A stretch of 64,000 nucleotides of DNA from Betaproteobacteria bacterium Ga0077526 (lineage in GTDB: Bacteria; Pseudomonadota; Gammaproteobacteria; Burkholderiales; Ga0077523): assembly GCA_001464765.1 (NCBI GenBank), contig LNDV01000034.1:496001-560000 (forward strand). The letters run 5' to 3'. Position numbers and translations under genes: made by a program. Positions 1-10,400 of this stretch are shown here, piece after piece; positions within the stretch are counted from its first letter, which is position 1, and every line of letters begins with the position of its first letter. Under the pieces are notes generated by a model that saw only the letters and a program-made list of their open reading frames with translations, was not told where the DNA came from and did not search any database.

Positions 1-201
1 GCCACCCAGGTACCCTCGCTCGAGCACGGCGATGTTCCTCATGCCGTGGTCCCGTGCGAGATAGTAGGCACTCGCCAGTCCGTGGCCGCCGGCTCCGATG
101 ATCACGGCGTCGTAGGTGTCTCGCAGCCGCCCGGGCTGCCGGAACATGCGCGGCTCGGGGTGGCGGGACGACAGGGCAAAGCGCAGAAGCTGATAGGCCA
201 T
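1..201 (-). CDS. FAD-dependent oxidoreductase, sarcosine oxidase beta-subunit-like (partial)
   Basis: Only the first 67 codons are present; the gene runs off the left edge. The protein starts [19 protein letters not shown] and then shows a Rossmann FAD-binding motif ([21 protein letters not shown], shown here only as the GAGGHG core at about residues 35-45) followed by the VLERGYLGG segment. This order is typical of the beta subunit of heterotetrameric sarcosine oxidase, which oxidatively demethylates sarcosine. Substrate cannot be fixed from a fragment, and related dimethylglycine or other amine oxidases remain possible. It must not be confused with the thiosulfohydrolase also called SoxB. 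It is transcribed away from gshA. Confidence 0.75.
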   Translation of the reverse strand, partial: MAYQLLRFALSSRHPEPRMFRQPGRLRDTYDAVIIGAGGHGLASAYYLARDHGMRNIAVLERGYLGG

Positions 202-574
202 GGAGGCGTGCGGGGAGACCGGAACCGCACCCTTGGCGCAGCCTGGTTTTACCTGTGAGAACTATTCGTGCACATGATGAATACCCGGGGGACGAGTGTC
301 AAGCCTGGACAACGCGTTCGCAAGGCGCTTGTCGGGTCGATCTGGCGCCGGCCGCACCAGGAATTCCAGGTTCGACCGCTGCGAGCCCCGGCCGGCGGGC
401 CAGAAGATGACGCCGCTATAATCCACCGGAAGAGTTCCCGTCGATGCCAACCCGGATCGGACCCCGCCGCTCAGGCACACTCCGATGACCGAGTGCAGCT
501 GGTCGAGTCGACCGGTCCACCCATGACCACGCTTCGCCACCCGAGGGTGCGCGAGAGGATCGAAGCCACATTCC
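202..574. other. Divergent intergenic region upstream of gshA
   Basis: This 373-base stretch separates the leftward flavoprotein gene from gshA. Reading frames on both strands here have no recognisable protein content. A perfect TATAAT hexamer lies at 417-422 on the + strand and could be a -10 element for gshA with a leader of roughly 145 bases, but I see no acceptable -35 hexamer at the right distance, so it is not called as a promoter. Confidence 0.4.
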
Positions 575-1864
575 ATGACAGTCCCGCATCTCACGACCGC
601 GCTGACCGGCCCCTTGTTGTCGCTCGAACGGCAGATCCTCACCGCGCAGCCCGCCATCGAACACTGGTTCCGCAGCCAGTGGATGGAACACTCGACGCCG
701 TTCTACGCCTCGGTCGATCTGCGCAACGCCGGCTTCAAGCTGGCGCCGGTCGACACCAACCTGTTCCCGGGGGGCTTCAACAACCTCGCGCCGGAGTTCA
801 TGCCTCTGTGCGTGCAGGCGGCGATGGTCGCCGTGGAGAAGGTGTGCCCCGAAGCTCGGGGCATCCTGCTCGTCCCGGAGAACCACACCCGCAATACGTT
901 CTATCTGCAGAACGTGGTGGCCCTCCAGTCGATCCTCCGTCAGGCGGGTATGCGGGTTCGCGTCGGCACCCTCAACCCCGAAATCACCAGCGTGACCACG
1001 CTGGAACTGCCCAGCGGCGCCAAGCTCACGCTCGAGCCCATCGAGCGGCGCGGACGCCGGGTGATGCTGCCCGACTTCGATCCCTGCACGGTGCTTCTGA
1101 ACAACGATCTGTCCGCCGGCATTCCGGACATCCTCCGCGACATCGATCAGCCGATCCTGCCGCCGCTGCACGGAGGCTGGTCTACACGCCTGAAGTCCAA
1201 CCACTTCAGCGCCTACGATCAGGTGAGCTCCGAGTTTGCCGCTCTCGTCGGCATCGACCCCTGGCTCATCAATCCGTACTTCGGTTCGTGCGGCGAGATC
1301 AGCTTCCATGACCGCCAGGGCGAGGAGTGCCTCGCACGCTGGGTGGACGGCATCCTGCAGCAGACGCGCGAGAAGTACCGTGAGTACGGCATCAAGGACG
1401 ATCCGTTCGTGATCGTGAAGGCCGACGCCGGCACCTACGGCATGGGCATCATGTCCGTGCGCAGCGCCGAGGAAGTCGTCGGCCTCAACCGCAAGCAGCG
1501 CAACAAGATGTCCGTCATCAAGGAAGGCCTGGAAGTCACGCGCGTCATCGTCCAGGAAGGGGTGCCCACCTTCGAGAGCGTGAACGATGCCGTGGCAGAG
1601 CCCGTGGTCTACATGATTGATCACTTCGTGGTGGGCGGTTTCTACCGCATTCACACCAGTCGCGGCCCCGACGAGAACCTCAACGCGCCGGGCATGCAGT
1701 TCGTGCCGCTCGCGTTCCAGACGCCCTGCCAGCAGCCGAACTTCGACGCGCCGCCCGACGACACGCCCAACCGCTTCTACGCCTACGGCGTCATCGCCCG
1801 TCTGGCACTGCTCGCCGCGGCCCTCGAACTCGAGCGCACCGAACCCGCTGCGTCCGCCGCCTGA
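575..1864 (+). CDS. gshA: Glutamate-cysteine ligase, proteobacterial GshA type
   Basis: The 429-residue product catalyses ATP-dependent joining of L-glutamate and L-cysteine, the first step of glutathione synthesis, in the cytoplasm. Length and sequence fit the family found in Betaproteobacteria and Neisseria (PF08886-like) rather than the E. coli GshA fold. Conserved-looking blocks include the NLFPGGFNNLAPE segment near residue 65, a YGMGIMSV segment near 290 and a PVVYMIDHFVVGGFYRIH region near 345. The assignment is supported strongly by gshB starting 8 bases downstream, giving a gshAB operon. The start at 575 precedes the first conserved block by a normal distance. Confidence 0.93.
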   Translation: MTVPHLTTALTGPLLSLERQILTAQPAIEHWFRSQWMEHSTPFYASVDLRNAGFKLAPVDTNLFPGGFNNLAPEFMPLCVQAAMVAVEKVCPEARGILLVPENHTRNTFYLQNVVALQSILRQAGMRVRVGTLNPEITSVTTLELPSGAKLTLEPIERRGRRVMLPDFDPCTVLLNNDLSAGIPDILRDIDQPILPPLHGGWSTRLKSNHFSAYDQVSSEFAALVGIDPWLINPYFGSCGEISFHDRQGEECLARWVDGILQQTREKYREYGIKDDPFVIVKADAGTYGMGIMSVRSAEEVVGLNRKQRNKMSVIKEGLEVTRVIVQEGVPTFESVNDAVAEPVVYMIDHFVVGGFYRIHTSRGPDENLNAPGMQFVPLAFQTPCQQPNFDAPPDDTPNRFYAYGVIARLALLAAALELERTEPAASAA

Positions 1865-1872
1865 CCTCAGGC

Positions 1873-2820
1873 ATGGACATCGCCTTCCTGATCGATCCCC
1901 TGGAGAGCCTCAAGGCCTACAAGGATTCCTCGGTCCTGATGATGCGGGAAGCCGCCTCGCGCGGTCATCGCATCCACTGCTTCGAGCAGTCGGCCATGCG
2001 CTGGAGCGGAGGACAGGTCCTGGCGTCGGCCGTACGGATCGAACCTGCGGCCGACGATCACGACTGGTATCGGGAGAAGGAAGCATCCGACGGCGCGCTC
2101 ACCCGCTTCGACGCGGTCCTCATGCGCAAGGATCCGCCCTTCGACATGGAGTACGTGTACTGCACGTATCTGCTGGAACTCGCGCAGGCGCAGGGACTCG
2201 CGGTCTACAACTCGCCCCGGTCGCTGCGCGACTTCAACGAGAAACTCTCGATCGCCCGGTTCCCCCAGTTCACGGCACCGACGCTCGTCACCCGGAAGAG
2301 CGACGACATCCGCGCGTTTCTCGCCACCGAAGGGAAGATCGTCCTGAAGCCTCTCGACGGCATGGGCGGCAGCTCCGTGTTCGTGATCGACGCCGCCGAT
2401 CCCAACATCGGCGTCATCATCGAGACGCTGACCCAGTTCGAATCCCGCACGGTGATGGCGCAGAAGTATCTGCCCGCGATCCGCCAGGGGGACAAGCGGG
2501 TGCTGCTGATCGATGGCGTGCCTGCGCCCTACGCGCTCGCGCGCATTCCGAAGGAAGGCGAATCCCGGGGCAACCTCGCTGCCGGCGGCCGCGGCGTGGC
2601 CCAGCCGCTCTCCGCGCGGGATCGCGAGATCGCCGAAGGTGTCGGCGCCACGGTGAAGGCTCACGGGCTGCTCATCGTCGGGCTCGACGTGATCGGCGAG
2701 AACCTCACCGAGGTGAACGTCACCAGCCCCACGTGCATGCGCGAGATCCTGGATCAGACGGGGTGCAACGTGGCGGCCATGGTCCTCGATGTGATCGAGG
2801 CGAAGGCAACTGCGAAGTAA
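1873..2820 (+). CDS. gshB: Glutathione synthetase
   Basis: The 315-residue ATP-grasp enzyme ligates gamma-glutamylcysteine and glycine to give glutathione. Visible family features are the N-terminal MDIAFLIDPLESLKAYKDSS substrate domain, the RKDPPFDMEYVY segment near residue 85, the glycine-rich ATP loop KPLDGMGGSSVF near 160, and the C-terminal GLDVIGENLTEVNVTSPT block near 275 that carries metal-binding Glu/Asn residues. Length matches E. coli GshB (316). It lies 8 bases after gshA and is almost certainly co-transcribed. It converges with the GGDEF-EAL gene downstream. Confidence 0.96.
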   Translation: MDIAFLIDPLESLKAYKDSSVLMMREAASRGHRIHCFEQSAMRWSGGQVLASAVRIEPAADDHDWYREKEASDGALTRFDAVLMRKDPPFDMEYVYCTYLLELAQAQGLAVYNSPRSLRDFNEKLSIARFPQFTAPTLVTRKSDDIRAFLATEGKIVLKPLDGMGGSSVFVIDAADPNIGVIIETLTQFESRTVMAQKYLPAIRQGDKRVLLIDGVPAPYALARIPKEGESRGNLAAGGRGVAQPLSARDREIAEGVGATVKAHGLLIVGLDVIGENLTEVNVTSPTCMREILDQTGCNVAAMVLDVIEAKATAK

Positions 2821-2853
2821 CGGCGGGCGCGGTCGACTGCGGCGACCGGAAGA

Positions 2854-5583
2854 TCACGCGGCGCTGCGCGCCTGACCGGAAACCAGACGCACATCGCGCC
2901 GGAGAAGATCCTCGAACTCGGCGGCCGGCACCGGCTTGCTGAAGAGGAAACCCTGAATCTCGTCGCACTGCAATTCGCGGAGGAAACCGAGTTGCGCTTC
3001 CGTCTCCACGCCTTCGGCAACCACCTTGAGCCGCAGGCTGTGCGCGAGAGCGATGACGGCAGTGGTGATCGCGACGTCATCGGGATCTCGCGGTACATCG
3101 CGCACGAACGAGCGGTCCACCTTCAGCGCATCGAGCGGCAGACGCTTCAGATAGCTGAGCGACGAATAGCCGGTCCCGAAATCGTCGACGGCGATGTGCA
3201 GTCCGAGGAGCTTCAGCTCCATCAGCAGATCGGCCACGTACTGGACGTTCTGCATCATCACGCTCTCGGTAAGTTCCAGTTCGATCGCGCCCGGACGCAC
3301 GCCGCTCGACTCCAGGACCTGCCGCACACCGTCGACGAATCCCTGGCCGTAGAACTGTCTCGCTGACAGGTTGACGGCGATACGGATCGGCGGCAGGCCC
3401 TTTCGAGCCCAGGCCGCCGCCTGATGGCAGGCGGTCTCGAAGACCCATTCGCCGATGGCGGAGATGAGTCCCGTCTCCTCGGCAAGCGGAATGAATTCGT
3501 TTGGCGGCACCAGTCCGCGATCCGGACTCATCCACCTTACGAGCGCCTCGGCCCCGGTGATGCGGCCGTCCTGGATGCTCACCTTCGGCTGGTAGTGCAG
3601 CACGAACTGGTTCTGTTCGAGTACCGCCTTCTTGAGGCGTGACTCGAGCGACAGTCGGTCGACGTTCGAGGTGTTGATGCCGGAGGAGTAGAACGCATGG
3701 CGATTCTTGCCCTGCTCCTTGGCGCGGTACATCGCAATGTCAGCATGCTTAAGGAGCGTCTGCAGATCCCGCCCGTCCTCGGGCGACACGGCAATGCCGA
3801 TGCTCGCCGTCAGCGCGAGTTCCTGGCCCTGATACATGACCGGCTGATCGATGACGGCCAGCAGCTTCGCCGCCACCTCGGCCACGGCCTCCGGATTCTC
3901 CAGCTCTTCCGCGACCACCACGAACTCGTCCCCGCCGAGTCGGGCGACGAGGTCGGCGGCACGCATGCTCTCCGACAGGCGGCGGGCGATCGCCTTGAGC
4001 ACGATGTCCCCGGTGTCGTGGCCCAGCGTGTCGTTGATGATCTTGAAGCGGTCGAGATCGATGAACAGGACGGCGAGATGCTTGGAATACCGCTCCGCGC
4101 GCGCCAGGGCGTGCGTGAGATGGTGTGTGAAGAGCGTGCGATTGGCTAGGCCGGTGAGATCGTCGTAGTGCGCGAGGCGGCGGATGCGTTCGTCGGCCCG
4201 ATGCCGGTCGGTGACATCCTGCACTGAACCGAACACCTTGGCAGGCAGACCCGCGGGGCCGGGCTCGGACGCTCCGGTCACCCTGACCCAGGCGCCCGGT
4301 CCGTCGCCGGAGGCAAGCTCGACCTCGATATCCCAGGCGTGCACGGCCCGGAACGACTTTTCGACCGCGGCCCGGTAGAGCTCACGGCTCTCCCGCGTGT
4401 ACAGGTCGGATACGGAGTCCAGCGTGGGGGTGAACTGCCCCTTCTCGGTGCGATGGATGCGGAAAGCCTCATCCGTCCAGTAGACGACGCCCGAGGAGAG
4501 ATCCAGTTCCCAGCCGCCCACATGGGCTGCCCGCTCTGTCCGGTCCAGAAGAGCGGCCTGTCTGGCCAGCCGCGTCTGCTGCTGTTCCAGGAGCGACTCG
4601 GCAGCATCGCGCTCGGCCTCCCGGGTACGGTGCTGCCGATGCGTCCATGCCGCCGCAAACACGAGACCGGCCAGCGACAGGGCGAACAGGCCCAGCGGCA
4701 CCTGAACCCGCGACACCCAGGTCGCCCAGGAGGCAGTCCGGGGCACGGCGACGAAGGCCGTCACCGGAAAGTGCGCCAGCCGCTGGAAGGCAAGGTCATA
4801 GCCTTCAAACTCGAAATGGCTCGTCGGCAGCAATTCGCCACTCTGGGGGTAACCCTGGGCGGCGAGATGGCGGGTCAGGATCTCGCGCGCCATCTGCCGT
4901 GCGGCCGACCGGGCGACATCCGCGCCTGCCGCAGCACCGAGCAGCACACCGCTGTCGGTCAGCAGCCCTGCCACCACCCCTCCCGCAAGGGCGGAGCCCG
5001 ACCATGTCGACTGCTGCCGTCCGGTATCCACGAGGGCGACGAGGACGTGGACCGTTTCGCCCGCTCCCAGAGCCGGATAGCGCATCTGCAGAGGCAGGTA
5101 CCACGCCGAAGTCGCGGGATCCCTCACGGCCTTGCCGATCCGAACACCCCCCTGCCGAAGATTCGCCTCGGTCGCCTCGATCGCCACGCGCGATTGACTG
5201 CCGGCCGGCACCGCGGACGCCACGACCTTGCCCTCCGCATCGAGCAACTGCAGTGCGACCGTCCCGGGCTTTGCACTGACGAACGCATCGAGGACCGCCT
5301 GCACCTGCTCGGGGCGTTCCGGTCCCCCGGCCTCGCGGACCTTCATGGCGACCAGCGGGAGGAAGCCCTCGTAGTCACGGAGGGACAGGTTGGCGGAACG
5401 GGCGGTAAAGCTGGACAGGCTGCGCAGCGCAACGCTCTGCTCGCGCTGGACCGCGTGCCAGGCATAGACCGTGTAGAAGGCGGACAGGATCAGCAGGGCG
5501 GCCGCAAGCAGGCCGAACGCATGGCCGATCGGACGGGTCGTCTCGCGGGGGGTGCCTGGGGTGGGTGAGATCGGGCTCATCAC
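2854..5583 (-). CDS. Membrane GGDEF-EAL protein with periplasmic sensor and PAS domain
   Basis: A 909-residue inner-membrane protein for cyclic-di-GMP metabolism. Order: transmembrane segment 21-42, periplasmic sensor region about 45-290, second transmembrane segment about 295-313, short coiled coil, PAS domain about 350-455, GGDEF domain with intact GGDEF at 550-554, and EAL domain with Glu679 in EALVRW. An RAAD inhibitory-site motif sits five residues before GGDEF. The EAL domain retains NLSARQF, ELTESVM, DDFGTGYSSL, the LKVDRSF lysine and AEGVET, so both cyclase and phosphodiesterase activity are possible; which dominates cannot be read from sequence. It is a paralogue of the protein at 7475-10645. 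Confidence 0.93.
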   Translation of the reverse strand: MMSPISPTPGTPRETTRPIGHAFGLLAAALLILSAFYTVYAWHAVQREQSVALRSLSSFTARSANLSLRDYEGFLPLVAMKVREAGGPERPEQVQAVLDAFVSAKPGTVALQLLDAEGKVVASAVPAGSQSRVAIEATEANLRQGGVRIGKAVRDPATSAWYLPLQMRYPALGAGETVHVLVALVDTGRQQSTWSGSALAGGVVAGLLTDSGVLLGAAAGADVARSAARQMAREILTRHLAAQGYPQSGELLPTSHFEFEGYDLAFQRLAHFPVTAFVAVPRTASWATWVSRVQVPLGLFALSLAGLVFAAAWTHRQHRTREAERDAAESLLEQQQTRLARQAALLDRTERAAHVGGWELDLSSGVVYWTDEAFRIHRTEKGQFTPTLDSVSDLYTRESRELYRAAVEKSFRAVHAWDIEVELASGDGPGAWVRVTGASEPGPAGLPAKVFGSVQDVTDRHRADERIRRLAHYDDLTGLANRTLFTHHLTHALARAERYSKHLAVLFIDLDRFKIINDTLGHDTGDIVLKAIARRLSESMRAADLVARLGGDEFVVVAEELENPEAVAEVAAKLLAVIDQPVMYQGQELALTASIGIAVSPEDGRDLQTLLKHADIAMYRAKEQGKNRHAFYSSGINTSNVDRLSLESRLKKAVLEQNQFVLHYQPKVSIQDGRITGAEALVRWMSPDRGLVPPNEFIPLAEETGLISAIGEWVFETACHQAAAWARKGLPPIRIAVNLSARQFYGQGFVDGVRQVLESSGVRPGAIELELTESVMMQNVQYVADLLMELKLLGLHIAVDDFGTGYSSLSYLKRLPLDALKVDRSFVRDVPRDPDDVAITTAVIALAHSLRLKVVAEGVETEAQLGFLRELQCDEIQGFLFSKPVPAAEFEDLLRRDVRLVSGQARSAA

Positions 5584-5659
5584 CTTCTTTTACGGTCCGG
5601 ATCGGAAAGGATTGAGGAGGGATGGGGAAGCCGGCCCCTTGCGGGAAGCCGGAAGACGG

Positions 5660-6181
5660 TCAGTCGGCGAACACCGAAGTGGGGCGCCGGGCGGCAAAAC
5701 GCCAGGCGAGCACAGCCGCCACGACGATCGCCGCGAACGCGACCAGTGCCCACTCGGCGATGGAAAGGCCGAGCCAGGTCCACTGGATCTCGGAGCAGTC
5801 GCCCGACCCGCGGAAGATCATGGGCAAGGCCTGGGACAGCGGGAAGGACTCGACCATGTATTCGAGCCCCGGCCCGCAGTCCGCGATCGCAGGCGGGTTG
5901 TGCTGAAGCCAGGTCTGGCGGGCCGCCACGCCCCCGCCCAGCAGGGCCGTGATCGCCATGAGCGATGCGTAGACACTCACCCCCTTCCGACCCGGATTGT
6001 GCAGCGCTGCAATCAGCGCCAGCACGCCGGCGCTGATGAACGCGTATCGCTGCAGGATGCACATCGGGCACGGCTCGAGGCCGCGGGCGTACTGGAGAAA
6101 CAGGCCACCGCCCATGAGACCGGCGCAAGCGAGGAACACGACGAGAAAGACAACCCGGGGCCGGAACAGCGCGAACGGCAT
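5660..6181 (-). CDS. dsbB: Disulfide bond formation protein B
   Basis: This 173-residue, four-helix inner-membrane protein reoxidises DsbA and passes electrons to ubiquinone. The first periplasmic loop carries the CPMC pair (Cys38, Cys41) inside LEPCPMCILQRYAF, and the second loop carries Cys102 and Cys129, matching the two functional disulfides of DsbB. I start it at MPFALFRPR (6181) because the extra 22 residues of the longer frame are uncharged in family terms and lack a membrane segment. It lies just downstream of the PLP enzyme gene on the same strand (10 bases), so co-transcription is likely. Confidence 0.94.
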   Translation of the reverse strand: MPFALFRPRVVFLVVFLACAGLMGGGLFLQYARGLEPCPMCILQRYAFISAGVLALIAALHNPGRKGVSVYASLMAITALLGGGVAARQTWLQHNPPAIADCGPGLEYMVESFPLSQALPMIFRGSGDCSEIQWTWLGLSIAEWALVAFAAIVVAAVLAWRFAARRPTSVFAD

Positions 6182-6191
6182 CGTGGCAACC

Positions 6192-7361
6192 TCAGAGAAC
6201 GGCCAGCGCGAGTTCGAGGTCCCGCCGCAGGTCGGCGACATCCTCAATCCCGACGGACAGGCGGATCAGGTTGTCGGTGATGCCCAGCGATGCACGCCGC
6301 TCGGCGGGAAGGGATGCATGACTCATCAGGACCGGATGCCCCACCAGGCTCTCGACGCCGCCCAGGGACTCCGCGAGCGTGAAGAGTTCGCACTTCTCGA
6401 GGAACCGGCGGGTGCCATCGAGATCTCCGCGAAGGAACACGGACACCATGCCGCCGTACCCGTGCATCTGCCGGCCTGCAATCGCGTGCTGGGGATGCTT
6501 GGGCAGGCCGGGATAGAGAACCTGCAGCGTCTTCGGGTGGGCATCCAGCCAGTGCGCGAGTTCCATCGCGTTCGCGCAATGCTTCTCCATGCGCAGCGGC
6601 AGGGTCTTGAGCCCGCGCAGCGCGAGGAAGCTGCTGAACGGATCCATGATGGCGCCGATGGCGTTCTGCATGAACGACAGCCGCTCCTGCAGTTCAGGGT
6701 TGCGGCCGACGACCACGATGCCGCCGACCACGTCGGAGTGACCGTTGATGTACTTGGTGACCGAATGCAGGACGATGTCGAAGCCGCTCTCCAGCGGCCG
6801 CTGCACGTAAGGCGAGGCAAACGTGTTGTCGCAGACCGTCAGGATGCCGCGCGGCCGGGCGATCTTCGCGATAGCTGCGAGATCCGTGACCTTGAGCAGC
6901 GGGTTCGACGGCGTCTCCACCCAGATCATGCGAGTCTCGGGACGCAGGGCACGCTCCAGTTCCTCGGGGCGGTTGGGATCGCAGTAGCTCACCTTCAGTC
7001 CCATGGAACGGCCGCGGATGCGCTCGAACAGCCGCCAGCTGCCGCCGTACATGTCGTCGACGGCGACGATGTGGCTGCCGGCGTCCAGCAGCTCGAGCAC
7101 CGTGCTCATCGCGGCGAGTCCCGAGGCGAACGCCCACCCGGTCTCCCCGGACTCGAGGTCGGCCACGCAACGTTCGAACGCCATCCGGGTCGGGTTCTGG
7201 CTTCTCGCGTATTCGAAGCCGGTATGCACGCCGGGAGACGACTGCTTGAACGTCGAGGTGGCGTAAATCGGCGGCATCACAGCGCCGGTAGCCGGATCGG
7301 GCGCCTGGCCGGCGTGGATGGCGCGGGTGGCGAAACCGTGGGAATCGAGATCGTCGGTCAT
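6192..7361 (-). CDS. Cystathionine gamma-synthase/lyase family PLP enzyme
   Basis: A 389-residue cytosolic enzyme of the Cys/Met metabolism PLP family. Visible motifs are TRAIHAG near the N terminus, PPIYATSTFKQSSPGVH near residue 30, YARSQNPTR, the DNTFASPY segment, and SVTKYINGHSDVVGG, in which Lys203 would bind PLP. The AGQAPDPATGAVMPPIYATS start resembles bacterial cystathionine gamma-lyases and gamma-synthases more than O-succinylhomoserine sulfhydrylases, but members of this family differ at few positions, so the reaction (making cystathionine from an activated homoserine, or splitting it) is left open. It is followed by dsbB on the same strand. Confidence 0.88.
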   Translation of the reverse strand: MTDDLDSHGFATRAIHAGQAPDPATGAVMPPIYATSTFKQSSPGVHTGFEYARSQNPTRMAFERCVADLESGETGWAFASGLAAMSTVLELLDAGSHIVAVDDMYGGSWRLFERIRGRSMGLKVSYCDPNRPEELERALRPETRMIWVETPSNPLLKVTDLAAIAKIARPRGILTVCDNTFASPYVQRPLESGFDIVLHSVTKYINGHSDVVGGIVVVGRNPELQERLSFMQNAIGAIMDPFSSFLALRGLKTLPLRMEKHCANAMELAHWLDAHPKTLQVLYPGLPKHPQHAIAGRQMHGYGGMVSVFLRGDLDGTRRFLEKCELFTLAESLGGVESLVGHPVLMSHASLPAERRASLGITDNLIRLSVGIEDVADLRRDLELALAVL

Positions 7362-7474
7362 GGCGTCCTGGGCTTGGAAATGGGGGAATCCGTATAGAAG
7401 ATTGACACCGCAAAGACCGCTGAGTTTACACGGGGAATCCTCGTTTCCCGCTGCGGTCACGAAGCCCGGCGGGA

Positions 7475-10400
7475 TCAGACCCCGTTGCGGGAGGCAGCTC
7501 TCGCGAACTGCACGAACTCGGCCGCCGGCAGGGGCCTCGCCACACAGAATCCCTGGGCGAAGTCGCAGCCGTGCGCCGCGAGGAACACCAGCTGACGCGG
7601 GAACTCCACGCCCTCCGCCACGACGCGAAGGCGCAGGCTGCGGGCCAGGGCGAGCACGGCCTGGGTGATCGCCGAGGCCTCCGGGTCGTCCGGCAGGTCC
7701 TGGATGAACGAACGGTCGATCTTGAGCGTGGCCACGGGAAAGCGCTTCAGCTGCGCAAGCGACGAATAGCCGGTCCCGAAATCGTCGATGGCGATTCCCA
7801 CGCCGAGACGGGTCAGGTCCATCAGCACGGTGGCCGCCACCTCGGGATTCGACATCACTGTGCTCTCGGTCAGTTCGAGCTCGAGATGCTCGGGGTCGAG
7901 GTCGGCCTCGGCCAGGGCGCGTGTCACCTGGCCCAGCACATCGCCCTTGAGAAACTGTCGCGCGGAGAGGTTGACGGCGATGACCAGGTCGTCCAGCCCC
8001 TGCGCCCGCCACGCGCGGCCCTGGCGGCAGGCCTCGCCAAGCACCCAGGCGCCGATCTCGTCGATGAGGCCGGACTCCTCGGCGAGCGGCACGAACTGCG
8101 CGGGCTGGAGCAGGCCTCGCTCCGGGTGCTCCCAGCGCACCAGCGCTTCCGCGCCCGTCACGGTCCCGGTGGAGATCTCCAGCTTGGGCTGGTAGTAGAG
8201 GCGCAGTTCCCCGCGCGACGCCGCGCGCTTGAGCGCCGACTCCAGCGAAAGCCGCTCGAACGCATGCGCATTGAGCTGCGGCGAATAGAAGCGGTAGGTG
8301 TTCTTGCCAGATTCCTTCGCGCGGTACATGGCGGAATCGGCGGCCTTGAACAGCGTGTCGATGTCCTGCCCGTCGTCCGGATAGGTGCTGAGGCCGACGC
8401 TCACCGTGAGCGCGAATTCGTGACCGTCACGATGGAATGGCTGCGAGCAGGCGCCGAGCAGCTTCTGCGAAATGCCGGCGAGGTCGGCTTCGTTCACGAA
8501 ATCCTCCACGAGCACGACGAACTCGTCGCCGCCAAGTCGCGCAATCGTGTCGGCCGCACGCAGGCTGGTGCGCAGCCGCTGGGCTGTGACCTGGAGCACC
8601 TCGTCGCCGACGGCATGGCCGAAGGAATCGTTGATGAGCTTGAACCGGTCGAGGTCCATGAACAGCAAAGCGAGCCGGCGATCGTGACGCCGTGCCCGCT
8701 CGATCGCCGCCGTGAGCGCCTGATGGAGGAACGCGCGGTTCGGGAGCCCCGTGAGGTCATCATGCTGGGCGAGGTAGCGGATGCGGTCTTCCGCAGCCTT
8801 GCGCTCCGTGATGTCCGCCACCCGGACGACATAGGCGCGAGTCCCGGCGAGATCCAGCCTCGTGGCCAGCATCTCAGCCCAGAAGCGCCGACCCTGGCGG
8901 GTGCGGAATTCGAGGTCCTCCTGCACCGTCTCGCCGCGGTCCAGACGGTCCAGCCGCTCGGCGAGTTCGGCGCGCGACAGCGGATGGCGCAGCAGCGCGT
9001 GCCCGGGGCGCCCGAGGATGTAGTCACGCGATGGCGCCTGGAACAACGCCACCGCGCGCGGGTTGCAATCGAACACGCGACCATCGGCGATATTCCCGAG
9101 AAACAGGGCATCGCGCGAACTGTTGAATACCGCGCTGAACAACGCTTCGCGCGACCGGAGTTGCCGCTCGGCCTCCGCACGCAGACGGTCGGCGGCCGCA
9201 TGCCGCAGGACGAGCGACAGTTGCGCCGCCACGGCACGCAGAAGCTCGACATGGTGTTCGTCCCAGCGCAGCGGCGCCGCGGCAATGACACTCAGCACGC
9301 CGGCGGATTCCTGCGCGTCCGACAGAGTGACGTCGAGGGACGCGCCGGGCCGGATGGCGGAATCCTGGGCCGGCAGGGCACTCTCGCGACCATCCGGGTC
9401 GTGGAATGCCGGTTCTCCCTGACGCACTGGAAGCGCCAGGCGCGCCTGCCCGGGACCGGTGAAACGGGCCGGCAGTTCGGCGCCGGGGATCGCCGGCGCC
9501 ACACGATCGGCCAGCGTCGCTGCGCCGTCGGGGCCGATCGCCGAGAAGACGAGGTGCGCCCCGGGGAACACGAGGTGCAGGCGCTCCAATGTGCGCCGAA
9601 CGAGCGCCTCGGCCGTCAGGCCCGCGATGGAATCCGTCGTCATCGCATGAAGAATCTCCAGCCGCTCCCGGCGCCGGGCGAGATCGGCCGTGTGCCGGGC
9701 CTGCTGGCTCGCAAGACGCCGGTAGACCCACAGGCTCCCCAGCGCCACCAGCGCGAACAGCGAGAAGGGCAATCGCACCCGTTCGAGCCAGGCATCGAAG
9801 ATCGCATCGTCCGGGAACGACACGAACAGCGTGAGCGGATAGTCCGCCACGCGCTGGAACGCGTAGCGCCTCGGCTCGCCCGTCGTGGGACTCGACCCCG
9901 CAACAGACCCGGCGGTCTGCCCCGGCTGATCCCGCAAGAACGCGCCGACGGGCCCTTCGATGGGGCGATCGTAGAGCGCGCTGCTGGTCGGCGCCGGCCA
10001 TCGTCCCTGGAGATAGCCGTCGTCACGCTGCAGGGCCATCACCCAGCCGGGCGGGAGCGGCATCTCGCCCACGAGCTGCCAGGGACTCTCGATCGACGTG
10101 GTCGCAACCAGCGCCCAGTCGTGCCCCTGCGCCTTGCCGGGGACCTGAAGGCGCATCGGCACGATCCATCTCGCGGAGCCGCGATCGATCGTCGGGCGGT
10201 CGACCTCGATGCGGTTCGTCCGGGGTGGCGACGCGTGCGGCACCATGGGGGCACGAGGCGCGGGCAGTGTCGAGGAGGAGTCCGCGAAGATCCTGCCCTC
10301 CTCGTCCAGAAGCACGATCCGGTCGAGCCCGGCGACGGAGGATATGGTGCGCCCGATCACCACCCTCGCATGCACGGGATCGAGCGACGGGCCGGAGCTG

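Noticed and set aside
1-201. Reading the left-edge gene as the thiosulfohydrolase SoxB of the sox cluster
   Set aside because: The sequence is an FAD-binding flavoprotein of the sarcosine oxidase beta type; the shared symbol soxB is a coincidence of naming.
417-422. Perfect TATAAT hexamer before gshA
   Set aside because: No plausible -35 hexamer at 16-18 bases upstream, so it is not called as a promoter.
416-1654. Long leftward open frame (over 400 codons) opposite gshA
   Set aside because: It lies wholly antisense to gshA, has no family similarity and a residue content typical of shadow frames in GC-rich DNA.
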